Shown here: positions 43,682-55,040 of the stretch, piece after piece
Position numbering within the stretch: position 1 is the first letter of the stretch
Layout of the letters: every line of letters starts with the position of its first letter
From: Ctenosaura bakeri
Lineage: Eukaryota > Chordata > Lepidosauria > Squamata > Iguanidae
NCBI GenBank assembly: GCA_948474755.1
Contig: CAOLHI010000351.1
Span: 62,001-126,000 of the forward strand
DNA: 64,000 nt
Direction of reading: 5' to 3'
Notes under the pieces: generated by a model
What the model was told of the DNA's origin: nothing
The model's input: only the letters and a program-made list of their open reading frames with translations
Database searches by the model: none
Position numbers and translations under genes: made by a program

Positions 43682-44150
43682 TGCAGTCAAGAAATCAGAA
43701 GAAGACTGGGACTTGGAAAGGCAACTGTAAAGCAACTAGATCAGAACCTGAAGTGCAAAGATATGTCATTGAATACTAAAGTTAGGATTGTCTATACCAT
43801 CATATTTCCAATGAAACCGTGGTGCTGGAGAAGAGTGTTACAGATACCATGGACTGCTACAAAGTCAAATGAATGGATCCTAAATCAAATCAAACTTACA
43901 CTCTCCCTAGAAGCCAGAGTGGCCACATCATGAGAAGACATGGCTCACCAGAAAAGACAATAATGCTTGGTAAGGTAGAATGCAGTAAGAAAAGAAGAAG
44001 ACTGTATTACATATGGAGAGACTCAATCAAGGAAGACACATCCCTGATTCTACAAGACCTGAGCAGGGCTGTTGATGAGAGGGTGATTTGGAGGTCTCTA
44101 ATTCATAAGATCACCGTAAGCTGAAGTTGCCTTGACAGCAGATAGTAGCA
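43682..44150 (+). mobile_element. RTE-BovB LINE relic, C-terminal part
   Basis: CSQEIRRRLGLGKATVKQLD, NLKCKDMSLNTKVRIVYTII, FPMKPWCWRRVLQIPWTATK, SNEWILNQI, then after a frameshift the GHIMRRHGSPEKTIMLGKVE region, a degraded RRLYYIWRDSIKEDTS and LQDLSRAVDERVIWR, ending at 44122. These are the classical BovB C-terminal motifs (PWTARRSNQSIL; HLMRR..LEKTLMLGK). Confidence 0.92.
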
Positions 44151-44526
44151 ACAAATCTAACTTTAGGTACTCTTTTTTAGTGGGGGCTTTGTATTACTTG
44201 TCTGTTCCTACTTTATATTTTTCTCACCTAGCTGTTGAAATTGCTTAGAATAACTGTTGGTCAGCAAGATTTCTACAAGTCAGTCCTGAATTGGCTCTAT
44301 GGGGTGGATTGAATTTTGAGAGACTGTATAAGTGCTGGATTCAGGATAGAATTGTCAAGTCTACAGTACTATTGTTGTGTTTTATGTTTTTAAAAAACTT
44401 ATGTAAATCAGCAAATTGTTTAAACCTTTGTTATTGTGGGATAGAATTCTATTAATTACAAATGCACAACCAACAGTTCTCCATTTGTGACTCCTTCATG
44501 TTCACTATCCCAATATAGCCCCTCAT

Positions 44527-44868
44527 CTGGAGGATGCATAGTGACCGTGCAATTTCCCCAATGCCCACTTACTGTCCAGCAGCAGCTGCAATTGACAGAG
44601 GCTTGTTCCTCTTTCAATCGGGAAGCAGGTGGCTGATGGTCTCACCTCCCCTCCCCTCATGTGTGCAATATCTACTGCTGTGGGGGATTCCAACAGGGGT
44701 CCTGTTTGTGCCTGTTGCAATGGAGATCTCTTATGCATGGAAGTGAAAGTGTTAGTCAGCTGCTTCCTGAGTGAGAGGGGAGCAGACCCCAACTGACTGC
44801 AATAGCTACTGTTCAGTAAGTGGGGATGTGGAAGGTTGGGCATTACTATGTAACTGCCATGGTTGTAT
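44527..44868. mobile_element. Palindromic element, copy 1 (about 340 bp)
   Basis: The left arm CCCACTTACTGTCCAGCAGC..CTTGTTCCTCTTTCAATCGG..GAAGCAG pairs with the right arm CTGCTTCCTGAGTGAGAGGG..GAGCAGACCC..TACTGTTCAGTAAGTGGGG. A second copy lies at 52287-52580 with the same arms. The loop (about 44640-44745) is not shared. No family name comes to mind; the structure suggests a foldback DNA transposon. Outer ends are approximate (ACTGCCAT near 44868). Confidence 0.6.
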
Positions 44869-45840
44869 AGCAATGTAGTGCATAGAGGATTCTGGCTGTG
44901 TTTGTAATATTTAAAAGTGCTCTCATAGAACCAAAGAAAGTGGTAAGAAAGCACATAACCCAGAAGTTATCTTTATTTCAGCCAAGTAATTGCATTTGCA
45001 CAATATATTCTACTACTGCCACAGTACAATACAAATTTAGTGTACATTATCAACTAAATACTTATTATGAATAAGATGTGCCGACTGTTGTGTTCTCCTG
45101 TGAAGCCAAACAATTTAGGACAGGGCTAGAAAACAGATAACAATAGTTCTTGATTAATAGAGTTCAAGATAAATAGAGTACCCATTATTACAGATGCACA
45201 GATCAGTCTAATTGTGGTTCATGTCATTTTCACATATGGTCTTTATTAAGTAGATCCATCCTATTTCTGCATTAATGAGCATTTTAAATAATAACAAGAC
45301 ATTGTGGCTATTTTTTAAAAAAGTTACTTACACACACAATTTATGAGCTGTTCTGAGTGCCTAGAAAACCAGGCTGCTGTTGCAGAGCCTGAAGCACATG
45401 TTCAGAATGGGTCCCCAAATAACCTGGAAGCAATGTGACATGATGATGGCTGTTTCTCCCAGGGACAGTATATGAAGGCAACTATCTTTTCCATCTTTTC
45501 CATCCAATTGCTTTGAGCAGAATGGCATGTCTTCACATCTCATTGATCCCTGGGGAATGTTGAATGTGGGGAACATCTGTCAGGTTTTCTTGCTGCTCAG
45601 GTAAATTCTCTTTGCAGTAAGGGCCCAATGAATTCCTTGAGCACCCCTATGTATTATACAGTTGGATCTATATTGAGTGGTTACACACTGTTCTTTGTAT
45701 ACCTTATTATAATAGACTGCTACATGCAAAGGGAAGCCATTCAGCTATCAACTGTGATACTTTGTGTTTTACCATAAAACTTCAATTTATTTTCCTTTCA
45801 TAAAAAACAATACAAAGTAATGACTGAGATCCAGACTTAG
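44869..45840. other. Unique AT-rich non-coding DNA
   Basis: No gene or confident repeat. Confidence 0.45.
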
Positions 45841-45966
45841 AGTGCATCTACGCTCTATACATTATAGTCGTTTTATGCCCCTTTAAGTGCCATGACTCCA
45901 CACTATAGAATCCTGGGATGTGTAGTTGTTAAGGTACTTGGAATTCTCTGCTACAGAGCTCCAATG
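45841..45966. mobile_element. Half of a foldback MITE
   Basis: AGTGCATCTACGCTCTATA, CCCTTTAAGTGCCATGACTC, AGAATCCTGGGATGTGTAGT and TTCTCTGCTACAGAGCTCC follow the left half of a very common iguanian palindromic element (TGCATCTACACTG..AATTCTGGGAATTGTAGTTTG..). It is related to 18846-19077. The right half is missing. Confidence 0.6.
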
Positions 45967-47230
45967 CAATATTCTGCATTGGTATTAAATTTCTGTAACT
46001 GTGTTCATACATGTCTAGTGATCTTTAGACCAATTATGTGATTAAATAAGATCTTTGGTTTGTGCTGTGTATTTTTCAGTGCTTGCTCTTCACTCTGAAA
46101 GAGAGGAGCTTTGTTGTCCAGATAGCACTGAACCTGTTATTGATGACTGAAAGCAATTGCATACCAAAGTCGTAGGGAATGGCCTCTTGTAAAATGTTTC
46201 ATGTTACTCTATTTAGCTTTTGGTTCAAAGGGCTATAATTCAGAAAATCTAGCAGAGAGCAGGTTTCTTTTTTCACTTGTCTTCAAAGAGACTGCCAGAG
46301 TCTTTATCTCCTCTTTAGCTTTAATTATAAGGTTTTCTTTCCCTCCCTTCAACTGACAAGCTAAATACAAGATATGTGCCAATTATTTCCTAGCGATGAC
46401 AAGTAATCTTATCATTGCATGGATGAAACATAGTGCATGCAAACAAAGAAAGAACAATGCACCAGGCTAAAGTGGTAAGTATTAAAAACATGTGTAACAC
46501 ACATAATCACAATCCACATGTTTTATTGGACCCGGGCCATTATAGGCCTGAGTCCAGATCCTGGTGATCAACCATACAAAGTGGCAATAATTCTGCATTG
46601 GCATCTCCTACTAAATAGCATTTTCTGTGTTCCTGATGACATTATTTGTAGACAGTTCAATATCCAGCACAGGCATTCATGTCAGCTGACAGGTGTGTAA
46701 TATTAGATATCTTCTTGGATAAATATGCAAATCTCTCCTCGGCCATTGTGAGGATTGTAGAAAAAGTGTAATGGAGGATCTCCTATATACGCTTATATCA
46801 TTATGGGAATTGTTAAGTTTTGGCTATTACTTCCCTATCCCCACCATAAGGTTCATTGTTGACCATAATTATGACAAATGTAAAAATGTTCTATTTCTTA
46901 ATCTTTTTTTTTCTTTCATTTTTAAGAGTAATCCTAGAGTAAATTGTACTATCTTAATAGTAAGATGTTACTTTCAGGCTTTCCCACACTCAAATATTTT
47001 AATTCTCAAATTCTTTCCACACCAAATTCGAAGAAATTTGCATATCTTGATTTTTTTTTTTTTTTTAAACAGAGACTGAAGTGAAATTCTCACCTATTTT
47101 TACTTATACCTGGGAATTTGCAGGGTTTTAATTATCTGAACTGGACTGCACTACAACATTGATTCACCAGATGTCATTGAGTCACTGGGCCACTAGGTGG
47201 CAAACACCAGACTTCTCAGAAGTAAGAGAT
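45967..47230. other. Unique AT-rich non-coding DNA
   Basis: No gene. A T run lies at 47051-47066. The 102-codon frame at 46771-47079 is hydrophobic and AT-driven, with no recognisable domain. Confidence 0.45.
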
Positions 47231-47233
47231 TTA

Positions 47234-47654
47234 GCCCCTTTCGCACCATACCTTTTCCCAGTGCTGGGCTGCTTGGCTTGCGCATGAAGGTTTAGGAGGA
47301 ATGCTGTCACATCCCTCCTGCTTCGGCTCCGCAGCTGCTTCCTGGTTGCACGAATGCCCTACCTCTTCCATTCGCAGTGCAGCCTGGGACCTTGCAAGCT
47401 GCACTGAGGAGAGGACACACGACCAGCCTGGCTCCTGTGGCTCTGCATGCCAGGTAAGTGCATGTGGGGCTCTGGAGCAATGCGCGACCACACAGCATTT
47501 TTGGCTTTGAGTCAAAAATGAAAAAAATGCATGCACAGTCCGCATCAGGCCCTTGAGCATCGTGCAAATGTGGGTGCGTCGTATGGACCACTCCTCACAT
47601 TTACATGACCCTCAAGGGGCCCTTTCACTTCAGAAATGCCGTGCAAAAAGGGCC
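47234..47654 (+). mobile_element. Long Harbinger-like MITE, subfamily B (421 bp)
   Basis: Starts GCCCCTTTCGCACCATACC and ends GCCGTGCAAAAAGGGCC, with perfect TTA at 47231-47233 and 47655-47657. It has the same length as the 9550 copy and the same order of landmarks: GTGCTGGGCTGCT, CAG followed by GTAAGT at 47454-47459, the small palindrome near 47498-47520 (TTTTTGGCTTTGAGTCAAAAA) and the stem-loop at 47552-47616. Many CpGs have become TpG or CpA, so it is older than the 40656 copy. Plus frame 47301-47510 (MLSHPSCFGSAA..) parallels 9609-9827. Confidence 0.9.
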
Positions 47655-47657
47655 TTA

Positions 47658-48614
47658 GTCAAGAATAAGGGACATACTAAGGAAGCCCTGAGATTTGATC
47701 CAAATGACTGCAACTGTCTGGTGATAAGGGACCACACTGGAAAGACCTTCATTTTTAATCTTTATACTGTTGAAACAACATGGTTCCTACTGCTGTGTAA
47801 GCCAGACTGCTGGTTCATGACTAAATGTATGCACATTTCTCTCTCCCTCCCCCACTCCCCTCCCACCCTTCCTCCCCTCCTGTTGGGAGCTCCAGTCCAT
47901 CAACATATAGATGGTTACCTGATTCCCACTCTGACCCAGACCTTGCTCTTTTGTCTGGCCCATTTCCACCAGGTCCCGGAGAGTGGGGCCCCGACTGCCT
48001 GCAAGTGCCTACACTGATCCAGAAGATGCCGAGGTAACATGAAGACAAGCTCTTCTTCACAGTTTGTAGCTAGGGCAGCATTAAGCCTTGGGAAAAGTGG
48101 GGGGTTGATGCTATTTCCATTTCCCTTTCTCTCTCTCGCTCTCTTTTAAATCAGATTCTAATGAGACTGAATAGTAGATTGTTTGCTCTGAGTGTATATT
48201 TATCACTGTTTAGATTTGTTTGTTTGTTTTTTTACTTCCACAGAGATTAAAAGAACGTACTGTTTGCTAGTTAACCAGGTTAATAAGATTAACATTCTAA
48301 AAGCAATATAATTTCTGTAAAAACAGAAAGAAATGTTGTGGCATCTTAAATGTATTTGGTAGGGCACAAGATTTTGCAGACACTATCTACTTTATCAGAT
48401 GTATGCATTATTAACCTCAGATTGGCATGTTTATACACATATGCTAGGTGAACAGAATCATAAACAATGATATCTTTGGTAAGTGAAATACAGCAAGTGA
48501 GAAACCCCAACACTCCAGAAAATGTTGCTGGATGAAACCATAGACACCACTGTATTTGTGAGCAGTTTAAGCCTTCTGTGACCACTGTTTGCCTAGTATA
48601 TGGGTGGGAACCAT
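47658..48614. other. Non-coding DNA, no confident feature
   Basis: No gene is supported. The 47820-48040 segment is C-rich and gives overlapping frames on both strands (for example SGGGREKCAYI on the minus strand), with no recognisable domain. A TTTGTTTG run lies near 48220. Confidence 0.4.
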
Positions 48615-48862
48615 GTTTGTTGCTGTTATTTGTTGCCAAGTCAATTTAATGGCAATCCTATCAGTGAGAGACTTCCAGGATCCCTGATCATCAACTGCCC
48701 TGATCATGTCCTGCAAAGCCAGGGCCATGGCTTCCTTGATTGAATCAGTTCATCTGTAGTGCAGTCTCTCTCTTTACCTGTTGTTTTCCACTTTATGAAG
48801 CATTGTCATATTTTCTGATAAGTCATGTTATCTCACAATAGTCAAAATACAACAGCCTCATT
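48615..48862 (-). mobile_element. RTE-BovB LINE 3' end fragment
   Basis: On the minus strand: GAGATAACATGACTTATCAG, ATGACAATGCTTCATAAAG, TGGAAAACAACAGGTAAAG, ACAGATGAACTGATTCAATC, AAGGAAGCCATGGCCCTGGC and TTGACTTGGCAACAAATAAC. This is the same end as at 33873-34137 but independently truncated and more decayed. Confidence 0.78.
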
Positions 48863-48869
48863 ATGATGT

Positions 48870-48975
48870 GGCCTTTCAGATATTGTTGGCCAGCAGTTCC
48901 CAACATTTCTCCACCATTGACTATGCTGGTAAGAACTACTAGTAGTTGCAGTCCATCCACATCTGGAGGGATGCA
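48870..48975. repeat. Fragment of a small dispersed repeat
   Basis: TTTCAGATATTGTTGGCCAG, CAGTTCCCAACATTTCTCC, ACCATTGACTATGCTGG, ACTAGTAGTTGCAGTCCA and CACATCTGGAGGG resemble a frequent reptile element (GTTGTTGGACTACAACTCCC..CCATGCTGG..GGAGTTGTAGTCCAACAACATCTGGAGGG). Class not assigned. Confidence 0.5.
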
Positions 48976-50387
48976 TGATTCCATCTTGTGACTAGACCCC
49001 TGTAGAGCTTCTTCAGCCTGCAAGAAATTAATGCAATGAAGTTGACTTTTAGAATCCCTGAAGTAATTTACTTGAAGTATACGATAGTTAAAAGAAACAC
49101 CACTTAAATAGTTTGTGCTGTTGCATACAGTAAGTCTCTCTGGACAGGCAATCCACCTTCACAATTGATTGTCATATAATATGCTGTGCCAGATAATCAT
49201 GAACAGACTTGGGTAAATATATCATTGCAAGCAAGTTTTCCTATTAATGAATGAAATTCCAGTACTTTTCCTGTTAATGAATTGTCCACAAAAGTATTTG
49301 CTGAAGAACTTCTATGAATAATTTTAGTCTCTTGTGTGATTTACAGCCTTCAGAGCATGAGCATTTGGCCTTCAGGGATGTTTGTCTATATCACACACTT
49401 ATAACCAAGTATATATATTTTTTCTCTTTGCCTAAGCAAATTTGAAATTCACTGTCTGTAAGTATTTCACAGCAGTTGCTTAAAATTCTGTCTTTGATTC
49501 AAAAGTCCAAAGTCACTAAATGCATTCAGACAAATGGCAAACAAAAGAAAATGTGATTAACCAAGAAGTATGTGTCTGTTTTATAATAATCCCAGCCTGG
49601 TGAACATGCAGCAAAAACACACTCACACAAACCAGAGCTGTCCTCACAAAAACAAATCCTGATGTCCTGAAGTCAAGTCCCAGGGAATTCATGTACTGAT
49701 CACTGGGTACCCCACACTTTACTAGTCCTTGCTCATATAATCTTTCCCTTGTCTTCATTCTCCTAATTTCCCCTTGCCCTGGTGAGTTAATGGAAATGGG
49801 GAATTTAGGAATGGAGTATTCTCCTGTACACCTAGGAAAAGTAATGGAAGTGGCCTAAAGGCAGTTTTAAGGCAGACTTTTTCATTCCCGTATATTTCTA
49901 ACATAACAGTAACAGGAGAATCTATTTTGCTATGGTGAGGCAGAGGCAAGATATACCATGCCAGAAGTTGTTGGCCAAGTGAGCATTGTTACATATGATT
50001 ATAGAAGGGAAAAATTAAAGTGTGACTTTTAACAATTCAATCCATCTGTGTAGTCACTTCCCAAAATACATGCATATAACTACAGAGAAAAGTACAGTCT
50101 GCTCTATGTGGGGTTGCATTTTCCCTTGTGGGTAGGTTCATAGTTTTCAGGTACTCTTAAACTTGGCATTGTTCTGGTGTCTAAGATGATGTCCATGACC
50201 AGAAGTGTTTCTTATCCATTTTACTTGGAGAACCATTTGTATCATCTTGTGGGAAGTAATGATGTTGGTATTGTAAAACATTTTATATATTTCTTTGGTA
50301 CTACCTTTCAATATTGATTTTCAAGACAATGGACAAAGTTGTTGCAGAAAATCACATCAGTATAAATATGCAGTGCTCTAGATCAGT
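48976..50387. other. Unique AT-rich non-coding DNA
   Basis: No gene or confident repeat. Near 49250-49285 a short direct repeat (CCTxTTAATGAATxxxTTCC) occurs twice. Confidence 0.45.
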
Positions 50388-50505
50388 GGTTCTCAACTTT
50401 GGTCCTCCAGGTGTTTTGGAATTCAGTTCTGAGAAGCCCTAGGCTCTTGACAAATGACCATAAAACCCCAAAACATTTGAAGGACCAAAGACTGAAACCC
50501 AATGC
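50388..50505. mobile_element. hAT-like MITE fragment (CAGTGGTTCTCAAC type)
   Basis: Starts CAGTGGTTCTCAACTTTGG and TCCTCCAGGTGTTTTGGAAT, then ACATTTGAAGGACCAAAGAC on the far side in inverted orientation. CAGTGGTTCTCAACC is a widespread hAT-type terminus in vertebrates. The right terminus has decayed (ACTGAAACC), and no target duplication can be shown. Confidence 0.6.
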
Positions 50506-51639
50506 CCTTGACATGCAACAAAAATGTCTTCCTCTTCCTGTCCCCTAAAGCCCTTGATACCACGTGAAAGTTGCCTCCAAACTTTCCTAGGTCTCTGGGG
50601 CAGGATTTGTGGATATGCAGTAGGTCACGGGGGGGGGGTGGGAGAGAAGAGAATAATCACCACCAATTCCATTGACAGAAACAATTATATCAGGAAATAT
50701 CTTCCACTAGATTTAGGCCATTGAAAACTTTAAAAACAAGAGTTCAAAGGATCATAGGAAAATCAAATTTAAAAGCCTTTCAAAAGATTTCCCCACAAGG
50801 AAAAGAAAAGAAGAGAAAAGGAAAGGAAAGGAAAAGAGGTCTTCATCTGGCATCCTAAATATCGCAGCATAGTGGCTAACTGAAAATGCCTTTTTGTCAT
50901 TCTTACTTGATTCTCTTCAGACATCAGGAATACTCAAAGAAAAATGCCCACAGATGATAAGACAGAAAGGGTAGGTGGATGTAGAAGCTGACATTCCTTT
51001 AAATATATAGGACCCAAATGATGTAGGAATCTGTAGCATATCAGCATGTTGAACTGAGCCAAGAAACAGAAGTCAGTATGAGTTCAGGGTATATTCCCTA
51101 TGACCAGCCCTGATCAATACTTTGCCAGCTGCATTCTGTTCTAATTCAGTTTCAATGTTCTCAAGGCTAGTTCTTCATATCTTGGATAAAAGTGGGTTGG
51201 ACATGATGCTCCTCAGACTGATTTCCAAGTTGAAGCAAAAGGAGACAAATGCATCATTAAATTGGACTGAATAACATGGATTTCATTTATGGTAGTGCAC
51301 ATTCGATTACAAAAGTGTTTCCTCTAGAAGAAAGTTCAGAAGAATTTTGCTACTAAGAATATAAAAAGAGGAAAACTAGATGAAGAGAAACTAACATATG
51401 AAGAATTATAAACAGCAGCTGTGTTTCAAGGATGAAGGAGTTTGGCATTTGTTTCAAGCAAATACAAAATACACATTAACAAAGCAATCCTGCCCATGAC
51501 TCCTCTGAAGTAAGTATCATTGTGCATAATTATGCTTATTCTCAAATAGATATGCATAGGATTGCAATTTGAATCATGTCCTTTAAAGTCACGTAATTGC
51601 AAATCTCACAACTTTCATTGGTGGGCAGAGAAGGGCCTC
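50506..51639. other. Unique DNA with a purine tract
   Basis: No gene. A GAAAAG/GAAAGG purine run lies at about 50800-50841, and a nine-base G run near 50630. Confidence 0.45.
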
Positions 51640-52025
51640 AGATAATCTAGTCTACAACTTTTTAGGTCTTTAAAGGCTAATATCAGCATCTTAAGTGGGC
51701 CCCAGAAGTTAACAGCCGGATAATGTAACTGCACAGAAGAGGTGTTAAATGACATAGGTGCCTAACTTTTACAAGCATTTTAGATGGATCATCTTCAAAA
51801 ACAATGCTAAAAATGAAACACACGACAGTGATCGAGGCTGGATGTAGTGATGACATGTTTCATTGATGCAAGGTCAGCTGTCCCTCGATGATACTGCCTC
51901 GGTCAACCCAGCCATTGCTAGTAAAAAGATCTTCTTGGGCACTGCCGCCACCTACATCTACATGGCTAACACCAAATCCAGGAAAACTCCCAAACTTGGC
52001 TATGTAGATGCAGTTTAATCCCATC
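51640..52025 (-). mobile_element. L2 LINE relic, C-terminal ORF2
   Basis: On the minus strand, CTACATAGCCAAGTTTGGGA, GTTTTCCTGGATTTGGTG and TGTAGATGTAGGTGGCGGC correspond to the L2 segment around the LGVLLD motif. Closer to 51700, PAVNFWGPLKMLILAFKDLK can be read (family WLPISFRAQFKVLVLTFKAL). Heavily decayed, with frameshifts. Limits are approximate. Confidence 0.65.
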
Positions 52026-52286
52026 TGTAGTCAGTTGCACACTTCATACCATGTATTTAAGTACTATGCTATCTGATGCTATCTTTTATTGTAGTGTTTT
52101 TATTGCTCTTTTAAATTTTGGAATGTTAATGATGTATTATGATGGTGTTGATGATGATGTGATGGCCTGAATCCTGTTGGGCAGTTACAAATGCATAGCC
52201 TAGAGTTATGCACTTGTGAGTGTTTCATATTCATGATCTCTACATGGCTCCTATGTAGCTTTATGTATATTTAGGGTTTAAATATG

Positions 52287-52580
52287 ACTCATGGCAGTCA
52301 CACAGTTCCCACTTACCAGGCAGCAGCCACTGTGATCAGTGTGAATCTGTTCCCCTGTCAGTCACCCCCACACACAAGCACATAATAGGGAATTGTGACG
52401 GGGTCCTGCTCCTGACTGTCACACTGTAAAACACCCACAGGAGGTGATGCGAATCTTAGCTGCTTCCTAATTGACAGGGGAACAGACCACCATCGATCTC
52501 AGCTGCTGCTGATCCATAGGTAAGAACTGGGGTAAATGGGATGGGATTCATTGTATGGTACTGTAATGGTACGCCTTATG
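52287..52580. mobile_element. Palindromic element, copy 2 (about 295 bp)
   Basis: ATGGCAGTCACACAGTTCCC, ACTTACCAGGCAGCAGCCAC and CTGTTCCCCTGTCAGTCACC on the left pair with GCTGCTTCCTAATTGACAGG, GGAACAGACCACC and CAGCTGCTGCTGATCCATAG, GTAAGAACTGGGG on the right. The arms match copy 1 at 44527-44868 while the loop sequences differ. Confidence 0.6.
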
Positions 52581-53796
52581 TATTTGCAATTCCCCAAGAT
52601 GATTCTGGCCAATAATAACAATAATAATGCTAGATATCTGTTGACATAAAATGATGTGCATACAGCTTCTTTAAAAAACCCTTTGAGTCATTTGAATTAT
52701 ATTTTTTGGGTTAAGGACATTGTGGATTGGTAGGACCTGAAAGTGCCACTGAGACTGGATGCTTTGCTTCTTACAGTGAAGCATGTTCAGGCACTGAAGT
52801 AGCCAATGCTCATCATAGTTTTGTGTGTCATCCCAGAATCTATGATGCCAGATGTTCCTGGTCTTTGCCAGAGTTGTGATGTCAAAATCAATTAAGTCAC
52901 CTTTATAAACATTTTAATAGTGTTTTAACATTTGGGGCAAGCTCTGGCTTTCTTAACTACTTATTTTCTGACCACAACACATGTCATTTGGAATGTGGGT
53001 GTATCTATACTACCCACTGTTTACCTTCCCAAGTCACTGTGACTGTTTTGTTTGAGAACAACCAGGCAAGAATGCTCACCTTGGTAAGCTTTCTTTGCCA
53101 CGAAGCGCCCTAAATGTGAAAACAGCAGGAGCAGAAGTTTTTTGGTAAGGATGGAAATAATATTCATTGATGCTCATTTCCTAAACAAGAAGAGGGCTTC
53201 CCAACACTCAAGAATCCAACTGGAAAGCAATATTTTTGTACAGTTTCTTCCATTATTTGCACCAGAGAATTGTTCTCTGCAAAAATATCTGTTTTTTTCT
53301 GCTCTCTCTCTCTCTCTCTGTGCCCACAGAAAATACTTTTTCTGCATACACAAAAAACCCAGAGAGGTTTTGTTCAGAGTTTCTGAATTTCTGCATCTTT
53401 CACAATATGTGAATATTGGAAGAATAAAGCAAAAAAATGTTCATTTTCTTCTGCAGCAGTTGGAATGAAACCATGAACATTATTTGTCCTTGCATGCAAA
53501 GATGAGATGAACAAAACACTACTGCTCAGTTTCCCTTCTTGTCAACTGTATTTCATAGTAATACAATGGGTACTGAAACCACAGGTAGAAAGCATGGACA
53601 TCTTTGTCTTTAGCAGTTCCTGGTAATTCCAAACTCACTTCCTGTTTCCATAAAGGGTAATAGCTGCTTTCCCATCTCTTCTCAATGGTTACAGATTGTA
53701 AACCACTAAATATTTCTGGTAGCAATTCTTTTTTTTTTTAACCTGCTTTTTTAAAAAATTAGGAGGTATTCCCTGCATTGGCTCTATATAGCAACA
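52581..53796. other. Unique AT-rich non-coding DNA
   Basis: No gene. A (CT)n run of nine units lies at 53302-53319. A 108-codon frame (53142-53468) runs across it without recognisable domain. Words like TTCTGCAxxAAAA near 53275-53460 recall the TGCAGAAA-rich loci elsewhere. Confidence 0.45.
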
Positions 53797-53930
53797 AGGA
53801 AGCTGCTTTATACTGAATCAGACCATTGGTCCATCCAGCCCTTTTTTGACATCTCAGATTTTCAGCATTTCTCCAGTATTTCAGGCAGGATTATTTTCTA
53901 GTTCTGGCAGGGGATGCCTGCTACTCCTTT
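53797..53930 (-). mobile_element. tRNA-type SINE fragment, second family
   Basis: On the plus strand: GGAAGCTGCTTTATACTGAA, TCAGACCATTGGTCCATCCA, CAGCATTTCTCCAGTATTTC, AGGCAGGATTATTTTC and CTGGCAGGGGATGCCTG. This is the reverse complement of the 3' body of a widespread squamate SINE whose head is a GCTCAGTGGTAGAGC tRNA-like region. Here only the 3' body remains. A plus-strand piece of the same family lies at 24770-24830. Confidence 0.65.
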
Positions 53931-54954
53931 GTGGTCACTTAATACTAGCTGTGCCCAATCCTAATGAGTCTGTGTGTGTTCAGGATCAAATAGTAGTATT
54001 TGTGATAGCTGGTTGCATGGATATGGTTTTTTTCATGAAGAAAAACATGGAGCATTTTCCAAAATGCAGGTTTCTATAAACGACTTTATAGAAACCTCTG
54101 CCCTATTCAAGTATTCTGTGATTGTATCCGCAAGGGCAATGAGGAGACACACTAGCTAGTGTTTATTATTAAACAGGAGCTTTCAGCTATAGGAATCGTA
54201 TCTTTTGAATCTGCATTTAGCATGGAAATTTGAATTGTTTTTACTTGAAACTGGCAGCTCCATGCGCTAAGACTTTTTTCAATACACAACAAATTTCTGG
54301 AGCTTCTAATGCAATGGGTTATGCAATCTCCCACAAGTTTTTGCAGATACAACTAGCTAACCAAGTGTGTACTTGGACCTGAAAATGTCCAAACAGTATA
54401 GTTTATAATTATTCATATAATATGAAATGATTTTAGCATGTTTATGTATTCCTTTAGTTTTGGTTTCTTTTAGATCCCTAGGAGGTAACAGTGCTGACAT
54501 AGACTAGGCTGTGCTAATGCCATTTGTGATTTAGGGGGCATGTAATAAAATAGAAGAGGAGGTAACACCTTCTGGCTTCGGAAGGGCAATTTGATGGACT
54601 TCTGCCTTCTGCAGTAACAATGCAGGCTAGTGATTCGTCCTTGAAGCTTCCTTCATCAAGATGTGCTGTGATCTTCTAAGCATGTAAGACTGAAGAGATT
54701 ACAAGCTCATCTCATGTGGCAGCATCAGAGTGTAGGACCATTAAGGCGGTATAGGAAAAATATGTAAAAGACTCAGTTTTTCACTCTGATGATAATTGCA
54801 AAGTTTCGTGTGCTCTGTGTGGTGCTATGCATGCTGTCCTGAGAAAATAAGATGGTAAGACTGAGAAGTTTTAAGAATCAACTTTCTCTCTAGTGATCTG
54901 AGGAATACCTATTATGCTGACCAGTCATGTCAAATTTTGTTTCTTTGTTTTTTC
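53931..54954. other. Unique AT-rich non-coding DNA
   Basis: No gene or confident repeat. Confidence 0.45.
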
Positions 54955-55040
54955 GTGTCTTTTCCTCAGAACTAGAACTCAAGGCAGCTTACAAAAAATT
55001 TAAAAAGGTACAGTAAAAATACACACAGATTAAAATGTTA
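54955..55040. repeat. Dispersed squamate repeat fragment, class unassigned
   Basis: GTGTCTTTTCCTCAGAACTA, GAACTCAAGGCAGCTTACA, AAAAATTTAAAAAGGTACAG. Same layout as 14620, 25915 and 60225. Confidence 0.5.

Noticed and set aside
47820..48040. Possible coding exon in a C-rich stretch
   Set aside because: Several frames are open on both strands at once, none with a recognisable motif or splice context.
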